Shown: piece after piece, positions 24,470-32,581 of the stretch | Position numbering within the stretch: position 1 is the first letter of the stretch | How the letters are laid out: the number at the start of each line of letters is the position of its first letter | From: Roseburia_C sp031555935 | GTDB taxonomy: Bacteria; Bacillota; Clostridia; Lachnospirales; Lachnospiraceae | Reading direction: 5' to 3' | Length of the DNA: 64,000 bases | NCBI GenBank assembly: GCA_031555935.1 | Contig: JAVBTX010000008.1 | Location: 1 to 64,000, forward strand | The notes under the pieces: model-generated | Databases searched by the model: none | Seen by the model: the letters and a program-made list of their open reading frames with translations, nothing else | What the model was told of the DNA's origin: nothing | Program-made: the position numbers and the translations under genes

Positions 24470-26098
24470 ATGAATCATAACATTTTGAAAAATAAGTATT
24501 ATTTATATCTGACTGAATTTTTTGCCGGTGTTTCGGTAATGGCGGTAGAATTAGGAGCCAGCCGATTGCTTGCCCCGTATTTTAGTTCCTCGCAGATTGT
24601 TTGGACGATTATCATTGGAACAATTATGATTGCGATGGCATTGGGAAATATTTGGGGAGGCAGAAGTGCCGACAAGAACCCAAACCCAGACAAGCTGTAT
24701 TTGCGTTTGCTCATTGCGGCTATTTGGATTGCAGCCATTCCGCTATTAGGAAAATATGTGATTATTGGTGTCTCAGCATTGCTGGTGGTAACTATAAGCA
24801 ATAACTTTCTGGTGGTGGCAGCATTTTTAGCATGTATGATAGTATTTGTATATCCGTTATTTTTGCTTGGAACGGTAACGCCATCGTTAGTAAAATATAC
24901 GGTAGAAAGTCTCGATGACAGCGGCAAGGTAGTTGGAACACTGGGAGCGTTTAATACGATTGGTAGTATTATCGGAACGTTCTTGCCAACCTTTGTAACG
25001 ATTCCAGCGGTGGGAACATCAATCACTTTTTTGATTTTTTCCGGCATTCTGTTGGTGCTTAGTCTGGCCTATTTTATCAGTAAACGGAGCAATGCCATTA
25101 AATGTGCAGCCGCGGTGGTGGTATTTTTAGTGTGCAGTATTTTTGGTGCTTCTGACAGCTTTGCGTTCTGGGAAACGAATTTGCTTTATGAAGGAGAATC
25201 CATTTACAATTATTTGCAGGTGAAGGAAACCGACAACAGTGTTATCTTATCGACGAATGTGCTGTTTGGGGTGCAGTCGATTATGAAAAAGGACGACAGT
25301 CTGACCGGCATGTATTATGACTATGCGATGGCGGCGCCACTGATGGCAAAGATACCAGTGCAAATGCCGCTTGTAGCGGGAACAAATGATAAGGAATCGG
25401 CGGAGATGTTGATTTTGGGAATGGGAACCGGAACCTTTGCCAGTCAGTGCCTGAAATATTTTGACAACATGAATATCGAAGGGGTAGAGATTGATGAAAA
25501 AATTACAAACCTCGCCGAGACGTATTTTAATTTACCGGAGGATGTTGAGGTAGTTACTTATGATGGCCGGGCATATTTACAGGCAATTGATAAGAAATAC
25601 GATGTCATCATGGTGGATGCATATCAGGATATCACAATTCCATTTCAGATGTCGTCGTTGGAATTTTTTACGTTGGTAAAAGAGCATCTGACGGAAAATG
25701 GTGTAATGGTTGTTAACATGAATATGCATTCCGAAAAAGAGGGGAATATTAACCAGTATCTTGCCGATACCATTGCAAATGTATTTGACTGCGTATATAC
25801 CACAGATGTTCGTTATTCCACAAATAGAGAATTATATGCAACGAACAATCCGCAGGCGATTACCGTATTAACAGAACAAATAGCTGGCTGCGAGGATGGT
25901 GAATTTAAAGATTTGATGAATGAGGTGGCCCAGTCAATGCAGACATATGAAAAAGGAACATATTTGTTAACCGATGATAAGGCTCCGGTGGAGCTTCTTG
26001 GCATGGATGTCATCGATGGTATTATTGGCGAGGAAATTAGTTACTATCGGCAGATATTTAAGGAGTATGGGATAAAAGGGCTGATGGAGCAAATGTAG
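24470..26098 (+). CDS. Fused membrane/spermidine-synthase-like protein
   Basis: 542 residues, ATG after GGGAAGG. The N-terminal 230 residues have about six to seven membrane helices and a conserved MAVELGASRLLAPYF start. The C-terminal half is a Rossmann aminopropyltransferase-like domain: LILGMGTGTFASQCL, GVEIDEKITNLAETYF, the acidic-tyrosine segment YDGRAYLQ, and YDVIMVDAYQDITIPFQM. This is the 'fused MFS/spermidine synthase' type found in many bacteria. Whether it makes polyamines is not established. It is divergent from the chemotaxis gene and stands alone. Confidence 0.88.
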   Translation: MNHNILKNKYYLYLTEFFAGVSVMAVELGASRLLAPYFSSSQIVWTIIIGTIMIAMALGNIWGGRSADKNPNPDKLYLRLLIAAIWIAAIPLLGKYVIIGVSALLVVTISNNFLVVAAFLACMIVFVYPLFLLGTVTPSLVKYTVESLDDSGKVVGTLGAFNTIGSIIGTFLPTFVTIPAVGTSITFLIFSGILLVLSLAYFISKRSNAIKCAAAVVVFLVCSIFGASDSFAFWETNLLYEGESIYNYLQVKETDNSVILSTNVLFGVQSIMKKDDSLTGMYYDYAMAAPLMAKIPVQMPLVAGTNDKESAEMLILGMGTGTFASQCLKYFDNMNIEGVEIDEKITNLAETYFNLPEDVEVVTYDGRAYLQAIDKKYDVIMVDAYQDITIPFQMSSLEFFTLVKEHLTENGVMVVNMNMHSEKEGNINQYLADTIANVFDCVYTTDVRYSTNRELYATNNPQAITVLTEQIAGCEDGEFKDLMNEVAQSMQTYEKGTYLLTDDKAPVELLGMDVIDGIIGEEISYYRQIFKEYGIKGLMEQM

Positions 26099-26171
26099 GA
26101 GAACTGTTATGAAAGTAAATGGAATTATGCGATGCCAGTTCAGGTAAGAGCGTAGATTTTGAATAGAAAAA

Positions 26172-26204
26172 AGTGCCCGCAGTGATATTGTGACTGTGGG
26201 CACT
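26172..26204. terminator. Hairpin terminator
   Basis: Arms AGTGCCCGCAGT (26172-26183) and ACTGTGGGCACT (26193-26204) flank a nine-base loop. AAAAAA precedes it on the plus strand, so it is most terminator-like on the minus strand, but it follows the plus-strand gene ending at 26098. The rest of the gap to 26430 holds only a promoter. Confidence 0.6.
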
Positions 26205-26351
26205 CTCATTATAAATGTATTATTTCATAGTTGGAGCCATCAGGATTTTACTCAAGTCATATTGATGTTCAAACACCTTGACAAGGTTTGGAAAATGTGA
26301 ATTTAAGTCTGGATAATGGTTGGGAAAATGTGTTGAAATAAAGAATCAAGA

Positions 26352-26380
26352 TTGACTAAATGTGAAAGCTGGATTAAAAT
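26352..26380 (+). promoter_or_regulatory. Promoter of the DUF4143 ATPase gene
   Basis: TTGACT (26352-26357), a 17-bp spacer, TAAAAT (26375-26380). Confidence 0.6.
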
Positions 26381-26429
26381 AGGATAAAAGAGTTATGCTA
26401 TATCCAGAAGGAAATTGGAGGTCATGTTG

Positions 26430-27773
26430 ATGTATCGGATTGCAATCGAGAAATTAAGAGAATGGAAGACAAAGAAAAACCGTTTGCCGCTTATCTTAAT
26501 GGGCGCCAGACAGGTGGGAAAAACTTGGCTCATGAAGGAATTTGGCAAGGAGGAATTCGAAGATGTTTGCTATATTAATTTTGAAAATGCTGGAGCGGTA
26601 GCCGATATTTTTACAGGTGCAATCCAACCCAGGCGCATTATTGAACTATTAGGTGCATATCATGGCAAGAAAATTCATCCAGATAAGACCTTATTGATTT
26701 TTGACGAAGTGCAGGAAGTTCCAAGAGCGCTCACCTCATTAAAATATTTTGCTGAAGAAGCACCAGAATATGCAATATGTTGCGCTGGCTCACTGTTAGG
26801 AGTAACGCTACATGAGGGGACATCATTTCCCGTTGGAAAAGTAGATTTTCTGACATTGAATCCAATGTCTTTTTTAGAGTTTCTATTTGCAGAACAGGAA
26901 AAGGGATTAGTTGATTGGACCAAAGAGCATTATGATGAACCAATGCCAGAAATTTTTGGTGAAAAGTATATAGAGTTATTAAAAAAATATATTTGGATTG
27001 GAGGAATGCCGTCGGCGGTAGCAGTGTGGCTGAATACAAGGGATTTTTCAGAGGTAAGAGGGCAACATAATAGATTGCTATTATCTTATGAGAATGATTT
27101 TTCCAAACATGCACCCTCAAACGTGATACCCAAAATACATTATGTATGGAATTCAATTCCTTCACAGCTTGCCAGAGAAAATAAAAAATTCGTATATGGT
27201 TTGGCGAAGGAAGGTGCCAGAGCTAGGGAATATGAAGATGCCTTGCTATGGCTGAAAGACAGTGGCATGATTCGTAAAGTTGGACGCGTAAACGGTGGGA
27301 GACTACCACTTAAGGCTTATGAGGATTTGAAAGCATTCAAAATATATTTGCTGGATGTCGGATTGCTATGTGCATTGTGTGAAATAGATGCAAGTGCCAT
27401 TTTGGATTCAGAGTCTATTTTCAAAGAGTATATGGGGACGCTGACAGAACAATTTGTTCTTCAAGAATTGCAGGCGATAGAAATTGCGCCGACAATATAT
27501 TATTGGAGCGAAGGTGCGACCTCCGAGGTAGACTATATTTTTTCATATCAAAATAAAATAATTCCGGTAGAGGCAAAGGCAGGACTAGTTGTTCATGCCC
27601 AGAGTCTTAAGCTTTTTTGTAATAAGTATCAACCGAAGATAGCCATTCGCACATCTTTAAAACAATTTAGAATGGAAGCAGGTTTGCTCAATCTACCGTT
27701 ATATGAGATGTGGAACTTAGATGAGATTTTAACACAGCAAAGTCAAGTTAGGAGTTCAGGCAATGGAAATTAA
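26430..27773 (+). CDS. AAA+ ATPase with C-terminal DUF4143
   Basis: From the ATG at 26430 (8-9 nt after GGAGG) the protein has 447 residues. The AAA_14 domain is at the N-terminus: Walker A MGARQVGKTWLM, Walker B LLIFDEVQEVPRAL, then a sensor CCAGSLLGV. The DUF4143 domain (about 200-400) is restriction-endonuclease-like, with YYWSEGATSEVDYIF and IPVEAKAG giving the D-x-x-x-E/E-x-K signature. Such proteins are frequent in anaerobes and their role is unproven. The gene overlaps the next one by 11 bp. Confidence 0.88.
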   Translation: MYRIAIEKLREWKTKKNRLPLILMGARQVGKTWLMKEFGKEEFEDVCYINFENAGAVADIFTGAIQPRRIIELLGAYHGKKIHPDKTLLIFDEVQEVPRALTSLKYFAEEAPEYAICCAGSLLGVTLHEGTSFPVGKVDFLTLNPMSFLEFLFAEQEKGLVDWTKEHYDEPMPEIFGEKYIELLKKYIWIGGMPSAVAVWLNTRDFSEVRGQHNRLLLSYENDFSKHAPSNVIPKIHYVWNSIPSQLARENKKFVYGLAKEGARAREYEDALLWLKDSGMIRKVGRVNGGRLPLKAYEDLKAFKIYLLDVGLLCALCEIDASAILDSESIFKEYMGTLTEQFVLQELQAIEIAPTIYYWSEGATSEVDYIFSYQNKIIPVEAKAGLVVHAQSLKLFCNKYQPKIAIRTSLKQFRMEAGLLNLPLYEMWNLDEILTQQSQVRSSGNGN

Positions 27774-28935
27774 AATTACATTAACACAATTAAAAGAGCT
27801 ATCGAAAGACGATTATATATTAGTAGATGTCCGGGAAGAGGAGAAGTATCAGCATGGCTACATTCCCGGGGCCATCAATATCCCAAGAGCAGAATTAGAA
27901 GCAAACCTAGAACGACTGCCAATGGATAAAAAAATCATATCCTACTGTACGAAGGGCGTTCTTAGTGGTAAGGTGACGGATTCGCTTCGGGCAATGGGCT
28001 ATCAAGCGTTTAGCTTGGCGAGTGGCTACGGCGACTGGCTGGTTCAGAGCTTTCAGGAAGAGACGAGTAAGGAAGAACATCTGGAAACAATCGAAAAAAG
28101 TCTTCGCAAGAAATTCCACAAGAGTATTTTCAGCCGTTTTGCCAAAGCCATTAACGAGTATGAGCTCTTGCAGGAAGGCGACAAGGTGGCGGTCTGTATT
28201 TCTGGCGGCAAGGACTCGATGTTGATGGCAAAATTATTTCAGGAGCTAAAGCGTCACAACAAGTTTCGCTTTGAGCTGGTCTTTCTCGTAATGGACCCAG
28301 GTTATAATGAGCAGAATCGTCAGGTCATTGAGCAAAATGCCAAGCTGCTAGATATTCCAATCACTGTATTTGAAACAAACATCTTTGACGCGGTCTATGA
28401 AATCGAGAAATCGCCTTGCTATCTCTGCGCCCGTATGCGCCGCGGTTATTTGTACAGCAAAGCCAAGGAGTATGGCTGCAACAAAATTGCCTTAGGTCAT
28501 CATTATGATGATGTGATTGAGACGATCTTGATGGGAATGCTGTATGGTGCGCAAGTCCAAACGATGATGCCGAAGCTACATAGTACCAACTTTGAAGGGA
28601 TGGAGTTAATCCGCCCGATGTATCTGATTCGTGAGGATGACATTAAGCACTGGCGGGATTATAACGACCTGCATTTTATCCAGTGTGCCTGCAAATTTAC
28701 GGACACCTGCACGACCTGCGAACCGGATGGACGCAGTGTTTCGAAGCGGATGGAAATTAAGCATTTGATTAAGCAGTTAAAGGAAATCAATCCGTATGTG
28801 GAGGGAAATATTTTCAAGAGTGTTGAGAATGTCAATCTGAGTACGATAATCGCATATAAGAAAGATGGTGTGACACATCGGTTTACAGACAATTATGACA
28901 AAAATGATACAATTTTGATATCTAAAGAAAGTTAA
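27763..28935 (+). CDS. Rhodanese-TtcA fusion, tRNA 2-thiolation-type PP-loop protein
   Basis: 390 residues. The N-terminal rhodanese domain (1-100) has VDVREEEKYQHGYIPGAINI and active-site Cys62 in YCTKGVLSG. The C-terminal TtcA-like PP-loop domain has SGGKDS at 147-152, a CYLC pair (C219/C222), the GHHYDDVIET motif and a CTTC pair (C316/C319), which suits a [4Fe-4S] TtcA-type enzyme. TtcA makes 2-thiocytidine 32 in tRNA. The fused rhodanese domain could deliver the persulfide sulfur directly. tRNA as the substrate is inferred from the family. Confidence 0.85.
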   Translation: MEIKITLTQLKELSKDDYILVDVREEEKYQHGYIPGAINIPRAELEANLERLPMDKKIISYCTKGVLSGKVTDSLRAMGYQAFSLASGYGDWLVQSFQEETSKEEHLETIEKSLRKKFHKSIFSRFAKAINEYELLQEGDKVAVCISGGKDSMLMAKLFQELKRHNKFRFELVFLVMDPGYNEQNRQVIEQNAKLLDIPITVFETNIFDAVYEIEKSPCYLCARMRRGYLYSKAKEYGCNKIALGHHYDDVIETILMGMLYGAQVQTMMPKLHSTNFEGMELIRPMYLIREDDIKHWRDYNDLHFIQCACKFTDTCTTCEPDGRSVSKRMEIKHLIKQLKEINPYVEGNIFKSVENVNLSTIIAYKKDGVTHRFTDNYDKNDTILISKES

Positions 28936-28984
28936 TTTCGATAAGATAAAGAAAATGTAGGTAAACTGAGCAGGAGGAACATCT

Positions 28985-31462
28985 ATGAAAACAATTACCA
29001 AAGCATCCAATCATAACGAAGTAACTCCCCGAGAAGAAGCAAACCGCAAATTAGCATATTCAGCAGCAACAGAAGGCATTGTTCTACTAAAAAATGAAGG
29101 TGTGCTCCCAATTGCCCCAGGGAAATTAGCCCTGTATGGTGTCGGTGCGGCGAAAACCATCAAAGGCGGTACCGGCAGTGGTGAGGTAAATGAACGTTAC
29201 AGCGTTTCTATTCTCGAGGGACTAGAACATGCTGGTTTCACCATTACCACCCGCAAATGGCTGGACGATTACGAGGCGGAATTTGCGGCTGCGAAGGAAG
29301 AATATGGTATTCGAGCGAGAAAAAATCTGAAAAATATGGATATGGACGTGATTATTAATATTATGGGCAATCCATTTCAATATCCATTTGGTCGCGGCAT
29401 TACTGACGAAGACATTGCAGCAAGTGAAACTGATACTTGTATTTACGTTGTTTCCCGTCAAGCAGGCGAAGGTTCAGACCGGAATCTGGCAGAACACCAT
29501 TATCATTTATCGGAAATCGAAATTACAAGTCTAAAAAAAGCGGCAGTTGCCTACAAGAACGTGATTCTAGTCATTAATGTTGGGGCATCCATAGATATGG
29601 GATTTTTGGAAGAAGTTCCTGGCATTAATGCAGTTCTATTTTTCTGCCAGCAGGGCATGGAAGGCGGCAATGCATTTGCCGATATCATCACTGGCAAGGT
29701 CAATCCATCGGGTTGCTTAAGTAGTACCTGGGCAAAAAAATATGAGGATATTCCATTTGCTAACGAGTACAGCTATTTAAATGGAGCGTTGGAGCAGGAA
29801 TATTACAAGGATGGAATCTATGTGGGTTACCGCTATTTTGATAGTTTTGGGGTAGCGCCGCAGTATGAATTTGGCTATGGATTGTCGTATACAGATTTTG
29901 AAATTCGTTTCTCGGCAGCGAACTTAGTAGACGGTCTGGTTAGCGTTAAGGCTGAGGTTACCAATGTAGGATTGGAATACTCAGGGAAAAAAGTAGTTCA
30001 GTTATACGCTAGCTGTCCAAGTGGAAAATTAATCCGTGAATATCAACATTTGGCGGCATTTACCAAGACGAAGAATCTAGCCCCAGGAGAGAAGCAGGGA
30101 ATCACCTTGACATTTGGAATGACCGAACTAGCTGGTTATGATGAAGAAAAGGCAGCCTATATTTTAGAAGCGGGAGACTTTGTGCTGTATCTTGGAGAAT
30201 CGTCAAGAAAGCATCAGCCATGTGCAGTTATAAAACTTGCGGAAAGCGTTATTACCGAAAAATGTATCAATATTTGTCCAACGGTAGAACCATTTGAAGA
30301 GCTGACGGCACTGTCGATAAAAGCAAACAAAAATGAACTGCCAGAGGACATTGTGAGACTGACCTTAGACCCAGCCGATATTGTGATGGTATATCATCAA
30401 TATGAAAAAGTGAAAAGTGCTCCAGCGGCAAAGGTAGCAGAGATGGTTGCAAAATTGACGCAAGAAGAACAGCTAAAGCTAGTTTGCGGAATCGGCGGAT
30501 TTGTGACCAATCCAACCTTCAATGCGCCGGGAGCAGCGGGAAATACAACTTACGATTTGTATGAGAAGGGGCTTTGCAATGTAGCCCTCTGTGATGGTCC
30601 AGCCGGCTTACGGCTTCAACGCACAAGTGCACTAACGAAAGATGGCATGATAAAACCGATGGAGGCAATGATGGAATGCTTCAACTACATTCCCGATGAA
30701 GCCAAGGCGGCGATGTTTGGAAATGCGGCTGAGGATACCTTGCTTTATCAATATGCCACAGCATTTCCCGTCGGAACCGCATTAGCTCAATCCTGGAACA
30801 CAGAATTATTAGAAGAAGTGGGGCAGGCAATCGGCACCGAAATGGTGGAATACGGGGTGACTTTCTGGCTGGCACCAGGTATGAATCTCCAGAAAAATCC
30901 GTTATGTGGCCGCAACTACGAATATTTCAGTGAAGACCCACTGCTTACTGGCAAGCTTGCGGCAGCATTAACCCGTGGAGTGCAAAGCAATGAGGGTTGC
31001 TATGTGACCATAAAACATTTTGCTGCGAATAACCAGGAGACGAACAGAATTCATGTATCTTCTAATTTATCGGAACGAGTATTGCGTGAGATATATTTAA
31101 GAGGATTTGAAATCGCCGTTTGTGAAGGCGGTGCCAAGAGTGTGATGACCAGCTACAACAAAATTAATGGTGAATACACCTGTAACAGCTATGACCTCTG
31201 TACCAGAGTGCTTCGTAACGAATGGAAATTTCATGGCGTTGTAATGTCAGATTGGTTTGCCACCGCTCCCGGACAAGGCAGTAACGGATTGGCATTGAAA
31301 GCTGGTAATGACTTACTGATGCCGGGTGGACCGGAATATATGGAAGCATTGCAGCAGGATTTGGCGAACGGTGTAGTTACCGAGGAAGAGCTATTGACGT
31401 GTTGTGAAAATGTAGTTGAAGCAATCTTGAATAGTCGGACACAGAAAGAAATATTTTCATGA
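28985..31462 (+). CDS. GH3 beta-glucosidase with permuted domain order
   Basis: 825 residues, ATG after AGGAGG, no signal peptide, so cytoplasmic. It begins with what is normally the C-terminal alpha/beta domain (LAYSAATEGIVLLKNEGVLP, GGTGSGEVN). A fibronectin type III-like domain follows (about 310-410), and the (beta/alpha)8 catalytic domain comes last (about 475-825: TQEEQLKLVCG, LCDGPAGLRL, HFAANNQETNR, nucleophile D756 in VMSDWFAT). This reversed order is known from some rumen-type beta-glucosidases (Ruminococcus, Butyrivibrio). It should release terminal beta-linked glucose from imported oligosaccharides. It is monocistronic. Confidence 0.9.
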   Translation: MKTITKASNHNEVTPREEANRKLAYSAATEGIVLLKNEGVLPIAPGKLALYGVGAAKTIKGGTGSGEVNERYSVSILEGLEHAGFTITTRKWLDDYEAEFAAAKEEYGIRARKNLKNMDMDVIINIMGNPFQYPFGRGITDEDIAASETDTCIYVVSRQAGEGSDRNLAEHHYHLSEIEITSLKKAAVAYKNVILVINVGASIDMGFLEEVPGINAVLFFCQQGMEGGNAFADIITGKVNPSGCLSSTWAKKYEDIPFANEYSYLNGALEQEYYKDGIYVGYRYFDSFGVAPQYEFGYGLSYTDFEIRFSAANLVDGLVSVKAEVTNVGLEYSGKKVVQLYASCPSGKLIREYQHLAAFTKTKNLAPGEKQGITLTFGMTELAGYDEEKAAYILEAGDFVLYLGESSRKHQPCAVIKLAESVITEKCINICPTVEPFEELTALSIKANKNELPEDIVRLTLDPADIVMVYHQYEKVKSAPAAKVAEMVAKLTQEEQLKLVCGIGGFVTNPTFNAPGAAGNTTYDLYEKGLCNVALCDGPAGLRLQRTSALTKDGMIKPMEAMMECFNYIPDEAKAAMFGNAAEDTLLYQYATAFPVGTALAQSWNTELLEEVGQAIGTEMVEYGVTFWLAPGMNLQKNPLCGRNYEYFSEDPLLTGKLAAALTRGVQSNEGCYVTIKHFAANNQETNRIHVSSNLSERVLREIYLRGFEIAVCEGGAKSVMTSYNKINGEYTCNSYDLCTRVLRNEWKFHGVVMSDWFATAPGQGSNGLALKAGNDLLMPGGPEYMEALQQDLANGVVTEEELLTCCENVVEAILNSRTQKEIFS

Positions 31463-31578
31463 AGATTAATTATTTAGAAGAAACTTTCCAAGAAAAAAAA
31501 TTCTTATAAAGTAAGAAAAACATATGGATATTTTGCCATCCCTATGCTATAATTGGTAGCAGAAAGGAGGGCGAAATT

Positions 31579-32040
31579 ATGTCAGAAAATGAAAAGTTGG
31601 ATTTGATTTTAAAAGGAATGTCTCAAATTAATTTACGGCTGGATGGTATGGATGCACGATTTGACGCAATGGATGCACGATTTGACGCAGTGGATACACG
31701 TTTTGATGCTATGGACAAGCGGTTAGACAAAGTTGAAATGCGGTTAGACAATATTGAAATGCGGCTAGACAAAGTTGAAATGCGGCTAGATGAAGTTGAA
31801 ACGCGGCTTGGCGATGTTGAGGCAGAAGTAAAGGTTATGAAAATAATTCTTGAGAATGAGACCAACAGAAATATTCGTATTGTTGCCGAAAACCATTTAA
31901 ATCTGGACTTGAAATTAAACATGGCCATCAAGAATTCAGAGGATGTAATGGCAAAACAGACGGCACAGGAAGTTTATCTTAATCTTCAGCAAGCTAAAAT
32001 CAAAGAGCTTGTAAATTCAAGATACGTAATGAATATGTAA
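31579..32040 (+). CDS. Coiled-coil protein with tandem heptad repeats
   Basis: 153 residues, ATG after AAGGAGG. Residues about 20-85 are tandem seven-residue units (MDARFDA, MDKRLDK, VEMRLDN and variants), encoded by 21-bp DNA repeats, and should form one long parallel coiled coil. The remainder is helical (ENETNRNIRIVAENHLNL). There is no signal peptide or membrane helix. Small proteins of this kind are common in Lachnospiraceae and phages. Function unknown. The 21-bp repeats could expand or contract. Confidence 0.75.
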   Translation: MSENEKLDLILKGMSQINLRLDGMDARFDAMDARFDAVDTRFDAMDKRLDKVEMRLDNIEMRLDKVEMRLDEVETRLGDVEAEVKVMKIILENETNRNIRIVAENHLNLDLKLNMAIKNSEDVMAKQTAQEVYLNLQQAKIKELVNSRYVMNM

Positions 32041-32122
32041 CTTGATTGCATGTACATATTGAAAATGTAAGAAAACTTGTGAGAGAGTTTTATATAGATT
32101 TTACTATTATAGAATATTTAGG

Positions 32123-32159
32123 GAAGCCAGATATTGCGAAGTATCTGGCTTCAATTTTT
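32123..32159 (+). terminator. Rho-independent terminator
   Basis: An 11-bp perfect stem, GAAGCCAGATA (32123-32133) with TATCTGGCTTC (32142-32152), then AATTTTTA. It ends the coiled-coil gene. Confidence 0.8.
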
Positions 32160-32282
32160 ATTGACAGTATCTGAAATCCTGCTATAATGGAAGAAGATAG
32201 ATTTATTTGGAATAAAACAGAAATGAGGGAAGTGTTTGTTACGTGTGTTTAGAATTGGAGAAAACAACTAAATAGTTGTAAA

Positions 32283-32560
32283 GGGAGTGATAATTATTAC
32301 GCTATCACTGCGCCTTTTTTCACCGAGCTAAATACCAATACACTTCGAATAAATATATTTTGTATCATTAAATTTAGATATTAAGATACAATATTATTTG
32401 GATGCATGGCATTTGCCATGCTTTTTTGTTTGCCCATTTTGGGCAATGCCCTGCATGGGCAAAAACCGCTCCACTATGGATGCGCACTCCGCGCTAAGGA
32501 AGTATGGCCGCTGAAGCGACCGCGCTCCAGCGCGAGGGTCCGGCAAGCCGGACACTTAAT
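32283..32560 (+). repeat. Hairpin-dense leader region upstream of the MutS2-like gene
   Basis: Successive hairpins are visible: an AGTGATA/TATCACT stem before CCTTTTTT near 32290-32322; GCATGGCA-TT-TGCCATGC (32404-32421) followed by TTTTTT; alternative TTTGCCCA/TGGGCAAA pairings (32429-32465); then a GC-rich stretch (32466-32553) with GCGCTCCAGCGC and GTCCGGC-AA-GCCGGAC (32538-32553). The GC-rich part differs sharply in composition from its surroundings. It may be a repeat element, a regulated leader, or both. Confidence 0.55.
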
Positions 32561-32581
32561 TTTATTTAAAGGAGAATAAAA

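Noticed and set aside
31640..31830. CRISPR-like tandem repeat
   Set aside because: The 21-bp periodicity is within a coding sequence and encodes coiled-coil heptads; there are no spacers.
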